Positions 39,785 to 51,453 of a stretch of 64,000 bases of DNA are shown piece by piece. Position numbers and translations under genes: made by a program. The notes below the pieces were generated by a model. That model saw only the letters and a program-made list of their open reading frames with translations, made no database searches and had not been told where the DNA came from. Position 1 is the stretch's first letter; every line of letters starts with the position of its first letter. Source of the stretch: Chrysopilus asiliformis (lineage: Eukaryota > Arthropoda > Insecta > Diptera > Rhagionidae); assembly GCA_964034945.1 (NCBI GenBank), contig OZ035960.1:87342348-87406347 (forward strand), in the 5' to 3' direction.

Positions 39785-40909
39785 GGGCCGTATTCTATAA
39801 CGAAAATTTTATCATTTTATGTTATGTTATGTCTTAAAATAACATAATTACCTCGATTGGTATTCTGTAAGTACAATTTTATTTTATGTTACGCGCTATA
39901 ACATAAAATTTTTCCTGTTATGACTCATAACATAAAAGCTCCTAGATAGTACCTTTTATAATCATTTTATTATCTTTTATGCCATTTGACATTTGAAGTG
40001 TGACGTTTCACGAGTGAAATTTCAAATCGACATATATAAAAATGGATGTTTGTCTGTCTGTCTGTTTGAGATTACAAAACTCAAAAACTACTAGACCGAT
40101 TTTTACGCGGTTTTTTGCAAAATTATTTGCGTTGCTAGGAGTAGGTTTTTAGCTATGTTAGATATTTGAAATTCGAAACAGAAGGTCCTGTGAGGATAAC
40201 GCAAATGTCCTTTTTCTCATTTTGTCTCCGAAAAACTGGCTTTAGGGGGTTTTCGTGGTCGCTGATCACGAGTTGGATGTTGGAATTTCAAAATTCTAAA
40301 CGGGAGGTCCTGTAAGGATAACAAAAATTTCTTTTTTCTAATTTTTCTCGAAAAAAAATGCATTAAGGGCTTTCCGGGGTCGCTGATTACGAATCCAGCG
40401 TTTCAGTTTCAATAACTCTAATGAAAGATCTTGTAAGGATTACGTTGATATGTAAAAAATGGATTTTTCTGATTGTATAACTAGGCTTTTCAGTCGAAAT
40501 TTATACTAAAATAAAAACGCTGGTTTTTAACTTTTTTGCTGCTCTAAAATAATTATAAAATAACGGTCAACAACAAAAACAAAGTAAAAAATGGATGTTG
40601 GTATCATTTTTGTCTGACATTTAGTCGAATTATTTAGCTTTCTCCGCAAAAAAAATCTTTAAAGCAAACAAAACTTTGAATTTTTTTGACCGTCACTCGA
40701 CCAGCTGTTCAAAAAGTAATACAATTCACACCAAAATGTACTAAATCTTTTATGTTAAAGGTTCGTAAAATGAACGATAAAATTATTTTATTCAACCCTT
40801 ACAGAATACGAATTTTTGTAAAATTTTATTTTCATTTTATGAAGAGAAAATTTTATCATCATAACATAACATAAAATGTAATTTTGTGGGAAATTACAGA
40901 ATACGGCCC
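39785..40909. mobile_element. Inverted-repeat element, third level of nest
   Basis: Ends GGGCCGTATTCTATAA and TTACAGAATACGGCCC. AAT flanks both sides (39782-39784 and 40910-40912). Just inside the ends are TTTTATGTTATGTTATG-like repeats in inverted orientation. No coding sequence. Confidence 0.75.
40043..40500. repeat. Dispersed repeat with GTCT microsatellite head, fourth level
   Basis: Begins ATGGATGTTTGTCTGTCTGT, then AAACTCAAAAACTACTAGAC and CGATTTTTACGCGG. This head (GTCT run, then a 'contact an extremum' style AAACTACTxxACCGATTTT phrase) is widespread in insect genomes and often attributed to Helitron/Helentron-type elements. Two tandem sub-units (GGTCCTGTGAGGATAACGC and GGTCCTGTAAGGATAAC) follow. 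Confidence 0.5.
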
Positions 40910-41383
40910 AATATAGAGTTAGTGATTTACTCTGAACTTACTCCAAGTTGTTCGATAAAAACAAATTCAGAGTAAGAAAATGCGCCATTTTGTGGAGTAA
41001 AGTAAAAATACTCGGAGTAAGTCCAGGACTTATATCGAACAGACCTTATATCTCGAAATTGAAAAAAATGAGTTGTGCCACTATTGCAGCCGGTGAGCGA
41101 TATGTTTTCATAAAATGGTAGAAAAAAAGACGACTAGTGTATGAAAAATAAAAAGGGAATTTAATAGCAAAGATATCAGCAGTCCACACTCCATCTGTTA
41201 AAAAGTCAGTGACTCAAGCTTCTGCGAGTTATTATTTTGATTGCGGTTTTTCACACAATTTTCTTCGAATTTTTCTAGTCTACTGTTTTTATTTATAGTT
41301 TATATAACTGTGAACTGACGCAAAAAGATTAGGGAGTGGGGAAAACGAAAAACCACCGTAACAAATGCTCTAAGTAGCAAGCA

Positions 41384-44300
41384 ATGTGGAAATATGTAAC
41401 GCGCCGAATTAAGGACACCTTCGAGCGTTCTTCAGTCTTAGATGTCCCGAAAACCTGGACATGCAACCGCTCCAACCAACAATCAGCTTCCTCCAGCTGC
41501 AAAGATTCTGAGGACGCTTCCAGTGGCAACAAGTGCAGAAACACCGATTTGAAGTGCAGTGACTTCCTGGTGTACTTCAACTCTACCAAATCGGGTTATT
41601 CATCATCGGATAGAGGTTTCAATGGAGATGACAGAAATAAGGACAGAAACCAGGCCAAATTCACCAACGATGACGGCCACTGTCGTCTAAATAACACTCT
41701 TTTGGGAGCCTTAACTTGGGTAATTTGTTATTTACTTTTTTGCTATTATAAAATGTTTAATAGAAAATATGAACACACTTAAAATCCGAATAATAGACTT
41801 GCTAGAACTTTTCCATAAAAAAAAAATAAATTATACACGAATAATAACAAATTACACGAATAGGGTGGTGTAGGGTCCGAAATGTTTAATATTTTAGAGA
41901 ATTACTTTCTAGTCAGTTATTTTAAAATCAAATAAATAATATATGTCAATGTAAACAATGTTGAACTTATAAAATAAGTTATTGCCGAAAAATTGTTGGA
42001 TGGCTACGAGAGTTTGTACAGGGTGGCGCCGTGAAAGTGATACACTTACCAAATTAGTTGTTTGAAGTACACAATAATTTTTAAACTTTTTCTGTGACTG
42101 AGTTTTTGAAGGTGATACACAATTACTAAGTTATGTTCATTAGTTTAAAATTTGGGGTGTGTTTTTGTATTATTTTTAGGATGGATTCAGTGCGCGAACA
42201 AATTAAGATTTTATACCTAAAGGGTTTCACAAATATCGAGATCAGAAAACAGCTGTCGCACTTAAGTTTGAACAGATTATTTATCTATAGGACAATTAAA
42301 CGTCTTAAGGACACTGGTACGGTTATTCCAAAACCCAAACCCGGAAAAAAAGATCAGTTAGGACATCAGCTATGATCAAACGTGTAAAGGAGCGGATGAG
42401 GAGAAACCCCGAGAGCTCAGGGAGACAAATGGCACGACAGTTTGGAATGCATCATAAAACGATGCAAACAATTTTAGGAAATGATCTTGGGTTAAAGCCC
42501 TACAAAAAACAAAATTGTCATGGGCTTACGAATAAAAATATGATGGCCCGTGTCAAAAGATCTCGTGATCTGCTGCGAGCGCACGCTGATTGTGAAATCC
42601 TTTTTTCAGATGAAAAATTGTTTGTTTTACAAGATTCTTTAAACAAACAAAATGACAGAGTCTATGCTGCATCACTTAAGGATATACCAACATCAAAAAG
42701 AATCATTCCCCGATATCAAAATGCCTCAGCAGTCATGGTATGGGGTGGTATCTCGAAAAGGGGCAAATTACCGCTCTTATTCATTGATCGAGGTGTCAAA
42801 ATAAATAAAGATTATTATTTAGAAGAAGTTTTGCAGAAACATGTGTTAGTGCATGCTGAAAACTTGTTTAAAAAGGATCCTTATTGTTTCCAACAAGATT
42901 CAGCTCCGGCACATAAGGCGATCGATCTTCAACAATGGTGCAAAACCAATTTTCCTTGTTTCATCACATCACAAGAATGGCGTTCATCGCCACCAGATCT
43001 TAATCCACTAGACTTTTCTATCTGGGGTTACATGCAATCCAAACTAACGAATGCACAAAAACACAATCTGGACAGTTTCAAAAAACTTTTGGTGAAAATC
43101 TGGAACGAAATACCGGACGACATGTTACGTGCGGCTTGTGACGCCTTCCAAAAACGTTTAAAATTAGTAATTAAGAAAAAAGGGGATCGTATACAAGTTT
43201 AAGGTTTTTTTATTTATAATACAATATGACAAATTAGGAAACGAAAATAAAATTTAAAAAAATTAACTGGTGTATTATTTATAGCCATTTATCAGTGTAT
43301 CACTTTCACGGCGCCACCCTGTATATTAAGAATGACCGTAATGCATTAAATAGGGGCAACGGTTACATAGATTCGTATTTATACACTTTCCCAAGGATGG
43401 AATCAGAATTGACTTCAATTGCTATGCTGATGATGAATCAACAGGATTCGAAATGCATTCAAGGTTAAAACGTTAATAGCTTTTATTCGAGTAATTTGTT
43501 ATTATTCATTATTAATTTTTTATGGAATTCAAGGTCCAATCGTGTTATTTGTATAAAATATAATTAATTGAAACACTTCTAATAGAGTGGGGCCATAATC
43601 TTCGGTTGGTACGCCAGCCAATGCGTCTGTCTGCATCGTCGTCATTTGGGCTGGAATCGGGATCAGAATCGCTATGCCAAATTCTTGACCATACCTTCTA
43701 GAGCTGTCCATACGAATATCCGTTCCTATGTAGCCTTTACAGCTCCCTCACAATGTGCAGCTTCCCTAAATCAGAAGAAGGCCCTGCATGAAAAATTCTC
43801 TCTTGAGAATTTAATTGTTGATCCACAAGGGCATAACGATACCAAACTACTGCATGAGGTCAACAACAACGATGGCACCAAAACCGAGATAAGAGTGAGT
43901 TCCCGTTACAAACAGTTTCGCAGTTCATTAATCACTCTTTTCTAGAAGCAATCTGTGCAAGACGCAGTTTCCGATTTGGTCACCTTTTTGGGTGAGACGG
44001 AGTACAAAATTGGTGTACAGCAGATTGCAGCCAGACGATTTCGGTCGGCCGTTGCACACTTGAAATTGGCCACTAGTCATAACCACGCAGGCGCTACCTT
44101 TAATCTTGGATTATGCTATGAGAAAGGTGTCGGTGTTCCAAAGAATCTGAAACGTGCCATGGAGTGCTATCAGCTTGCATCAAAAATGGGTCATGCTAAG
44201 GCAATCTACAACCTAGGAGTATTCTATGCTCGAGGTCTTGGTGGGCTTGAGAAAGATCACGATGCCGCACGAAATTGTTTCGTTGCAGCTGCTAAACTTG

Positions 44301-44443
44301 GCCAGCAGGAAGCTAAATATGCTCTCAGCATGGAGAATCACATCCCTGTTATGGAGCAAACACAGGTCAAGCTTAACAGCGCTACATCTGATATCACTAA
44401 TAATAATGATTTCTATCTATCATCATCTATAAGGTACTTGTAA
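41384..44443 (+). CDS. DELE1-like mitochondrial stress protein with Sel1/TPR repeats
   Basis: Three exons, 41384-41719, 43586-43894 and 43946-44443, join in phase 0 to 380 residues. In mammals DELE1 relays mitochondrial stress to the kinase HRI and so to the integrated stress response. The N-terminus MWKYVTRRIKDTFERSS is basic, as for mitochondrial import. A hydrophobic segment spans the exon 1/2 junction (LLGALTW|SGAIIFGWYASQCVC), where human DELE1 has a similar stretch. Exon 3 has Sel1-like repeats: FRSAVAHLKLAT...AGATFNLGLCYEKGVGVPKN, then AMECYQLASKMGHAKAIYNL and ARGLGGLEKD. Human DELE1 has more repeats; this one is shorter. Intron 1 (1866 bp) contains a transposon with its own transposase; intron 2 is 51 bp. 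Orthology rests on layout and motifs, not on a search. Confidence 0.72.
42019..43321 (+). mobile_element. Tc1/mariner-superfamily element (DD37D-type), nearly intact
   Basis: Ends CAGGGTGGCGCCGTGAAAGT and its exact-type complement, with TA on both sides (42017-42018 and 43322-43323). 1303 bp, about the full length of such elements. It contains a transposase gene broken by one frameshift. It lies in the sense direction in intron 1 of the DELE1-like gene. Confidence 0.9.
42181..43202 (+). pseudogene. DD37D transposase with a single frameshift
   Basis: Starts MDSVREQIKILYLKGFTNIE (first helix-turn-helix). The frame breaks in a run of seven A at about 42345-42351, after KPKPGKK; the second frame reads on with a SVRTSAMIKRVKERMRR-like linker. 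The catalytic residues are present: LFSDEKLF, QQDSAPAH and PPDLNPLDFSIWGY, with 37 residues between the second and third Asp by my count. It ends at 43202. Apart from the missing base the protein looks full length (about 340 residues), so inactivation is recent or the base is a sequencing error. Confidence 0.85.
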
Positions 44444-44796
44444 TGGACAAGGGCGCGTTTACGTGCTTCCTATTTGCGTATTTACTTATTTTTTTTAAGA
44501 GCTTGACTCTCGGCATAAAGTTGAAATAAATTGTAATTTTGAATTAAACAAAAAGTCAAGAAGAGAATTTTGTTTGTTGTATCAATAACCTTTATTTTTT
44601 GAATAAATTTTATGCCAAAAGAGTGTAATTTGTTTTGTGGAAAATTATTTCAATTTAAACGTAAACTCCATACAGCCGACTTCCGTATCTGACAGAAAAA
44701 AATCAGAAAGCCAGAAAGAGATAAACTTTTGTAATAAAAGCAGCCAGAGCCTCCCTACCACATTTTAGGAAATTATGAACTTCTCCCTTTCATTAT
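44444..44796. other. 3' flank of the DELE1-like gene
   Basis: Probably its 3'UTR; an AATAAA-like signal occurs near 44525 and again near 44601. No other feature recognised. Confidence 0.35.
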
Positions 44797-45290
44797 ACCC
44801 GTATAGTGAAACCAAAGGGTATATTAACTTTGCCTTACCGTTTGTGACGCCAAGATCCCGTCATCACACACAAAAATTAATTACAACAGTGTGTTTAGAA
44901 TGATAAAAATAGTTAATTTTTGCATGTCCATCCGTCTGTGGCGCGGATTGCGGGCGCACGGATTGAGCTACAGACTTGAATTTTTACGCAGATCCGATTT
45001 TCGTAAAATGCGAGACTAAATTCGTTCATGAGCAAAAATGGATCATTAGGGGGGGTACCCCCCATACGAACGAAAACGTTTTTTGCGAATATCTCAAAAA
45101 CGGTAAATCTTATCAAAAAAGTGCAAGAACAAAAGGTATTTAGGATATTATTCTACATAAAACTCGCATACATCAAAATCCGATTGGAATAAATTTAAAA
45201 AAATCTTATTGAAAAGTTTGACTTCAAAGTGGAATTTTGGTACAACTGTTCACCGTTCACTTAAATCACCAATTATAGCTTTTGTTATGT
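44797..45290 (-). repeat. Dispersed repeat, copy 3 (reverse orientation)
   Basis: Starts TTATACCCGTATAGTGAAAC, the complement of the shared tail. It contains the CCGTCATCACACACAAA and GGGGGGTACCCCCCATACGA blocks. The microsatellite is reduced to CCATCCGTCTGTG. Confidence 0.7.
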
Positions 45291-45468
45291 TTTTTGACAA
45301 ATTTTGTACACACACTGACAGAAATTTTTGTAATAATGCTCTAATCGACTCAGGAGTCCTCAGGAAAAGTATTTTAGGTAAAACTGATTGCCGATTTTTT
45401 CGCAATTTCATAAAAAATGATGGAAAAAGGGTCACTTACCCTATTATTTGGCTTTTTCCGATCAAATG

Positions 45469-45825
45469 CATGGCCGAATTATACAAGGTCTGCTTGACAG
45501 CTCAGTCTCTCTTGGCTCTGACGTCATCGGCAAGAAATTCTTACAAGACTTAATGGGAATTTTCCCTAATTCTCAAATCTAGCTAACATCCATGGCCGAA
45601 TTATACAAGGTCTGCTGGTTATTTTTTGACAGCCACCATTTTGCTACGTCATCGGCAAGAAATTCTTTGTAATGTTGATTGTGCGTACGGAGTTGTTTAG
45701 CTAGATGTTAGCTAGATTTGAGAATTAGGGAAAATTCCCATTAAGTCTTATAAGAATTTCTTGCCGATGACGTAAGAGCCAAGAGAGACTGAGCTGTCAA
45801 GCAGACCTTGTATAATTCGGCCATG
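45469..45825. mobile_element. MITE with 9-bp TSD and a repeated end
   Basis: Ends CATGGCCGAATTATACAAGG and its complement; GATCAAATG flanks it at 45460-45468 and 45826-45834. The left end occurs again at 45592, and CTAATTCTCAAATCTAGCTA is present in inverted form, so the interior can fold into a hairpin. The 9-bp duplication fits a Mutator-like source. Confidence 0.75.
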
Positions 45826-46122
45826 GATCAAATGCAAAAACATATAAAAATAACAGACAGCGGGATCTAAAAAATTTGGTCGAAAATAGGTTTCACTACA
45901 TTTTGCCATTAATTTCAAATTTTTTTCCGAAGTTTCATTTACTCCCAAATAGAAAACTTTTTGTTCTCGATTTTTTGCTCCATTTTCGAGATGTTTTTGG
46001 ATCGATAAAAAAAATACTTGTCGCTTATTTTTCGGTCTAATATAACATATATAAGTTTTATCAAAATCGATCACTTCGGATTCGCAAAAAAAAAATAGAA
46101 AATTAGGTTCTGATGGGTCGCC

Positions 46123-46404
46123 CCACGGCATAGAGACAACCAAGGTATGCCATGAACTTTTGATAGTCAGGTGTGACGTCATTTGTGCCGACTTTTTTTA
46201 ATTAATTTTTATGTTTATTGATCACTATTTAATGCAATCAGTCCACTAATTTACAAATATCTTATTTAGATCGCACAAAAATTTAAATAACCATCCACAA
46301 AACAAAATTCCTTCTGAACTTGACGAACTAATCGGCACAAGTGACGTTGCAACGAAACGTCAGATTTAAGTTCATGGCATACCTTGGTTGTCTCTATGCC
46401 GTGG
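46123..46404. mobile_element. Short inverted-repeat element
   Basis: About 37 bp of inverted ends, CCACGGCATAGAGACAACCA and so on through GGCATACCTTGG on the other side. No target duplication is evident. No coding sequence. Confidence 0.65.
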
Positions 46405-46704
46405 CTCTCCAGATAACATGCTCTCTACTTTCTCGATTATGGGCTCTCTATGTCAGTAAAATTTGACACTCATCTCTACCAAATTGAATTTAGTGTAGCG
46501 TATGATCGTTTCGTATTTTGAACAACTTGATTCGTTTAGAAATCGTTTACTCCTAGATCAAATAATTGTATGAAGGAAACTAAAAACAAACAAAAAAAAA
46601 CTGTTCAAAACATTCTATTGTTTTTGTTGAACTGCAAGTCAATCGTCATTTTTTCTGATAAGAGAAATTTTTTTTACTTTTATTAAATATCCTCACAACG
46701 AATT
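46405..46704. promoter_or_regulatory. 5' flank of the BTB-kelch gene
   Basis: AT-rich upstream region of the BTB-kelch start codon. No specific promoter element recognised. Confidence 0.3.
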
Positions 46705-49700
46705 ATGGAAGTGATCGAAATTGATAACTCAGCAAAACATTCAATTGTTTTCCACGGTAAATTGAAGGAGAACCGTGAAAAGGTATTAATCGAAGCAGTG
46801 TTTTTTTTGCACAATAGTACGTTTTTATTTCTCCGAAAATTTATTTAACAGCTATGCGATGTTCAGCTAAAAGTTCAGGACACTTTGATTCCCGCTCATA
46901 AAATAATTTTGGCATCAAACTCAGATTATTTTCAGAACATGTTTGCAGGTAAGTAAAAATTATAGGCTGTCTTACAATTAGATAAGTTTCATAAAAACAT
47001 TGCAGGAACAGTCGCTTTTGGAGATTCTAATAATTCTGTTATCGTGATCGAGGACGAGTTTTCCCTGGACTCCATAAAATCAATCGTCAACTACATCTAC
47101 ACCGGGAAGTTGAGTTTCATTCTTGAAAATGCCAATAATCTACTTAAAGCGGCCGATTTTTATGGAATCGAGTTTATTAAGGAGTCATGCCGCGATATTT
47201 TAGTATTAAATATCACTGAGGAGAATCGCATTACAACTTGGTGCTTGTTTGGTAGGAAAAAGTAATTTTTACATCGCGCTTTTACTTTCTTATGTGAAGT
47301 ATAATAAAGTACAGTATTCATGAAAAGTTTCGACCTCTTAATTTCGCTAAAAACATTTCCCGGGCACTCCTGAGTCGATTTGAGCATTATTTCGAAAAAT
47401 ACCATTCTGTCTGTTAGTCTGTGTACAAGATTTCTCGAAAAAAAACGGAATTTTACAGGCGTGTTTGGTCCTGGAATGGGGCGATCCCATCAATTTTTGG
47501 TATAAAATCGTTAAACCGAAGTAAAATGGTAGCGTTTCAAGAATGTTAATTTCGTTTTTCGCGGTTTACTCGAAGAGTTATGTATGACAATAATATTTCC
47601 TACATTTTTGTATTTTACTAGAATTGCGTCGCTCAAGCCGGTATGGAGATATACCGCTATTTACGAAAATCAGTTTTTTTGCGATTATGTCGAAAGCAAA
47701 ACGTTTTTTGCTGGTTGTATGTGTGAGATAAATTAATGAGAATGGCATTTTCCACAGCAGACGTGGGCAAGAGAAAATAAAAACGGGCCAAACATATACC
47801 AACAAGCCAAAATATACTTCAGAAAATCGAGTACACTGCGAGAAAATGTCTTTAAACTGACTACAAACGAACCTTTTTTTATTGCTTTCGAATTACATGA
47901 ATTAGTTTTCTGCTCTGGTATAACATTAGCAGTGCATGTAGTTTTCTTTAGAAAGTCTTCTTTTAATTTTGCAAAAATCAATTTTCTGCTTTCACCATCC
48001 AAATTAAAATCAAAATCGCTTTTGTGCTTGGCTACTTATTTTTTGATGTGGGAAAGCTTAAGAAAACAAACCAAGCACTGTACCAAGCAGGGATTTCTGC
48101 AAAAACAATATCCTCCTCCCATTGATCTTTACAGTTTCTATTATTATAGAAACGCTTCATATTTGTTTCAGTGTATATGCGCAAATAACAAGCAACACCA
48201 CCTACTGAGTGGAGTGCCTGATGGCGAATGACATGAAAACAACTCAGACCGACCGATGGCTGTGATGTGTTTTCGCTCATCGCTGCGAAAGTATAGAGGT
48301 ACAAGCACTGTATAAGCATGTTGGTGAATTTGGCCCAGTTGCGAATGAATTTGGCCCAGTTGCAAGTGTATTATTTCGGTTTTCTCAAACTGGGCCAAAT
48401 GGGCCAAAAAGAAGACACTTTGCCCATGGCTGTTCCACAGTTTTGGCTTTCAATGCTATTCGTTAACTTTTCCCGTTAGTGAGATATTTTCATTAAAATG
48501 TAAAAAAAAAATTTTTGTGGATTTCTTGCAAACTAACGGTGTTCCGAAAACATTTTTCCTTTTACCATAAATCGATATATTTTACCGTTATCGAGATATT
48601 TCATATTTTGTAAAATAAAACACATTTTTCTATAAACTAAAATTTTATTTGTCGGGTTATAAATTGTGCAGAAACGTAGATTTGGTATAAGAAAGTCATG
48701 TGCTGTTGACATCAGATATTTTTTCAAATTTGCTTTAATTTTTTAGAACAAATGAATTGTAATACTGAGGATGTTGATAAGTTAATTGCGGAGAACATAA
48801 ATCCTGTTTTGAATCATCCAGATTTCCTTTCTCTCAGTGGACAGTTTGTAATTTTTTTTCAAACTCAAAATTTAAATTACGACAATCGCTATTTTTTTTT
48901 TGCTGTTTACAGGTTGTGAAATTTTTCAAAAATATTCTTAAATACATGCCGAAGAATTCCGCAGAGGAAATCTATTTCTCTATGATTAAATGGATCAAAT
49001 ATGATGAGGCTAGAAAGTCTTTCTTCACTGAATTGATTAAACTGTTTCCATTGGAATATTTAAAAACTATTCGTAAGCATCTCAGAAGTGAAAAATTAAT
49101 CATGGACAACAACGAATTGATCAGTTGGCTATTAACTGAAATAGATGCAAATTGTTATAAAGATCATTCAAAATGGATTTTTATTATGGAAAGGGATGCC
49201 ACTTATTATTGGATTATCAATTTAGAAACAATGAAATTAGAAAGAAAACCATCTCCAATTGAGGTGACTGGATTCAGCTTAACTACTATAAATTCAAAAA
49301 TATTTGTTATTGGAGGGAAATTAAAGAACGGCGAATATTCGAAAGTTTGTCACATTTATGATTCAACTACTGAGAACTGGAGCACGATTCCATTTTTATA
49401 TGAAATCGAAAATGGAAAATCATGTCACTTGAATGGCACAATATATTTGTTGGGTACATCAAATGAAAAACCCGGAGTAATAAGCTTTAATGTTGAAACA
49501 CAAAATATTAAGAAGTTATACAGTTTAAACTATGACTTTTATCGATATAATATATATATATCCGATGATTCAATTCAAGTGGTATACACTCAGTCTTATG
49601 CAAACAAGATTTTGCAGGTTTGTACAAACAAAATCGCTAAAGGTTGGCACAAATTTTGGAGCTATGAAATACATTTCCATTCTATTGATCCCGTACAATT

Positions 49701-50115
49701 CTATTCATGTAGTGGAATAACCACCGATTTAAAAACGCCTTTATCGCATCATGTGAGAGATCATTTGATGGCACATTATACTGTCATTCAAAATTACATC
49801 AAATATGATAAAAACTTTAAGGATTTAAGGTATAGCCAATCTAATTCGTTTATTTATCTCGTTAACTAAATATAACTTTTTTGTAGATGCAAAGATTTTT
49901 CAAGTTATCTTGAAATGAATTCAAACAGCTATGGAATATCAAGTGAAGGAATTTATCGTTTAGAAGCAAATTACACGTGGGGCAGCATATTTAAGCACGA
50001 TTTTGAGGGAGCAAGGATCACTTCACTCCAGGCCTGTAGCCAGGGGATGGGCTTGGGGGCTGAAGCCCCTCTTCCCCGAAATGTTGGTCCTCCACCCAAA
50101 AAAGTCAAAATTTAA
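46705..50115 (+). CDS. BTB-BACK-kelch protein, C-terminus ends in a repeat
   Basis: Six exons fit in phase: 46705-46782, 46852-46948, 47006-47251, 48747-48847, 48913-49829 and 49887-50115, totalling 555 residues. BTB-kelch proteins are usually substrate adaptors of Cullin-3 ubiquitin ligases. The BTB domain is clear: LCDVQLKVQDTLIPAHKIIL, ASNSDYFQNMFAG, then IVNYIYTGKL and LLKAADFYGIEFIKESC. A BACK-like region follows (VVKFFKNILKYMPKNSAEEI, YFSMIKWIKYD). Kelch-type repeats then appear weakly: FSLTTINSKIFVIGGKLKNG, VCHIYDSTTENWSTIPF, KSCHLNGTIYLLG. The kelch part is short and diverged. The final approximately 30 residues (from SLQACSQGMGLG) come from a dispersed repeat. The third intron is 1.5 kb. 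I cannot name an orthologue. Confidence 0.85.
47252..48746. other. Intron 3 of the BTB-kelch gene, repeat-derived
   Basis: The segment 47510-47710 resembles 13700-13920, and 48640-48725 resembles 14255-14340, so the intron contains a diverged copy of a larger dispersed repeat. A duplicated GAATTTGGCCCAGTTGC phrase is at 48326-48362. Minus-strand open frames here have no family resemblance. Confidence 0.45.
50030..50110 (+). repeat. Repeat fragment exonised in the BTB-kelch gene
   Basis: GCCTGTAGCCAGGGGATGGG, then GGGGGCTGAAGCCCC, is a phrase common in dispersed arthropod repeats. It is GC-rich against an AT-rich background and supplies the stop codon of the BTB-kelch frame. Confidence 0.5.
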
Positions 50116-50555
50116 AAATTAAATCTTTTGATATGTAAAAATTTCCGCCTGAGGCGCAGGATTCAGTAATTGCTGTTGTAAAATATAATATGTGGAAATA
50201 AAATGTTTATAGAACCATAATATAATTCTTCTAGGGCTCAAAAAAGATCGATATTTTTTCGATATCTCTGATTTCTTCCTCGAAAAATTTCGAAATTAAA
50301 TGAACTGCGTTAAAATAGTATATTTGTTATTATTATATAAATGCAATCACGATCAAATTTGGTTCTGAGCAGTGATGTTATATGGAGGGGAATTCCCGTT
50401 TTTGCGGGGATTTTGACTATAAAAATTGTTAATAGGGGAAAAGGGGAAAACGTTTCAAAACGAATGGAAAATCTTCACCTTTCAACTGAATCAGAAATAT
50501 GAAATCCGATTTAATTATTTAAATGTATAAATTCAAACAATACAGTCATTGAGTC
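50116..50555. other. 3' flank of the BTB-kelch gene
   Basis: AT-rich; AATAAA occurs near 50198. No other feature recognised. Confidence 0.3.
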
Positions 50556-50917
50556 ATAGTTAAACTATAGTTAGGAAACCTAGGGATTTTTCCGTGTACC
50601 TACGTTGGAGTAAACATAACCGATATACTCGTGAACGCGCTTTTCTTTCTGTCCTATGCGTAAATTACCAACAAAACACAACACATGTAAAACCTAGCCA
50701 CATTTTTATACACCACCAACACATGCAATCTCCCGCTGTCGGAAGATTGCATGTGTTGGTGGTGTATGAAAATGTGGCTAGGTTTTACATGTGTTGTATT
50801 TTGTTGAAAATTTACGCATAGGACAGAAAGAAAAGCGCGTTCACGAGTATATCGGTTATGTTTACTCCAACGTAGGTACACGGAAAAATCCCTAGGTTTC
50901 CTAACTATAGTTTAATG
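50556..50917. repeat. Large palindrome, about 175-bp arms
   Basis: Arms 50556-50731 and 50744-50917 are complementary nearly throughout, with a 12-bp loop (CCCGCTGTCGGA). Both strands therefore carry an almost identical 75-residue open frame, an artefact of symmetry. It is interrupted at the right border by the MITE at 50916-51453, after which CTATGATTGAGTTA appears to continue it. Confidence 0.8.
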
Positions 50918-51453
50918 CCGGAGACACATGTGCAGAATTTTGCATGCAGCGCAGTTAGAATACACAGGTTTATATGAAGGAGCCCACACGTAAATTCTGC
51001 ATGCAGCGCAGAGCTGCACCATGTCTCTATTTCTAATTTCTCTGCGCAGAATTAGTGATCCCAACTGAGGATTCTTGTTTGGTGTTTGGCAAAATCACCT
51101 GTTAGCAAAGAGACTATGGACTAGATTCGTACACAGGGAAAACGAAAGTTTGACATTTGGTAAGAACGATTTTTGGCGAAGAACAAGTCTCAGTTTTAAG
51201 TAGAAAATATTCAATACTTTGTGTTCACGTTATCTATGTCTTTCAGGAACATGAGGTGGTCCATCCATTTCCAAAGGTGATCCATCCATTTCCAATACAA
51301 AAATTGATTGTTTCGAATGAATTCAATCAATTCTTCTTCCATTGTTGACAGCAGCCGATGCGATGAAATGACAAAAAAAATCTGCTCATGTGTCTCAGCT
51401 GCAGATCTGCAAGCAGCGCTGCATGCAGAAATTCTGCACATGTGTCTCCGGCA
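50916..51453. mobile_element. Harbinger-type MITE with GCATGCAGCGC repeats
   Basis: Ends TGCCGGAGACACATGTGCAG and complement; TAA flanks it at 50913-50915 and 51454-51456. Inside, TCTGCATGCAGCGC-type phrases recur, and GTGATCCATCCATTTCCA is nearly duplicated at 51255-51290. Confidence 0.8.

Larger units (their letters stand above)
39461..41046. mobile_element. Inverted-repeat element, second level of nest
   Basis: Ends AGGTCTGTTCGATATGAGTC and, inverted, AGGTCTGTTCGATATAAGTC. TAT flanks both sides (39458-39460 and 41047-41049). The phrases GAGTCCTGGACTTACTC and GTCCAGGAC recur inverted inside. Class uncertain; a 3-bp duplication is Harbinger-like. Confidence 0.7.
39251..41105. mobile_element. 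Outer inverted-repeat element of a four-level nest
   Basis: Ends CATATCGCTCACCGGCTGCA and its complement near 41085-41105; the inverted similarity continues through CACAACTCA. No target duplication was found. Element 39461-41046 is inserted inside, containing 39785-40909, which contains 40043-40500. It lies 280 bp upstream of the DELE1-like start codon. Confidence 0.65.

Noticed and set aside
42340..42375. Programmed frameshift in the DD37D transposase
   Set aside because: The A7 run could be slippery, but Tc1/mariner transposases are read in one frame, so a one-base loss is the simpler reading.
47733..48319. Minus-strand ORFs in the BTB-kelch intron
   Set aside because: No domain, poor composition, and the region is repeat-derived.
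50594..50881. Identical 75-residue ORFs on both strands
   Set aside because: An artefact of the palindrome; either strand reads the same sequence.
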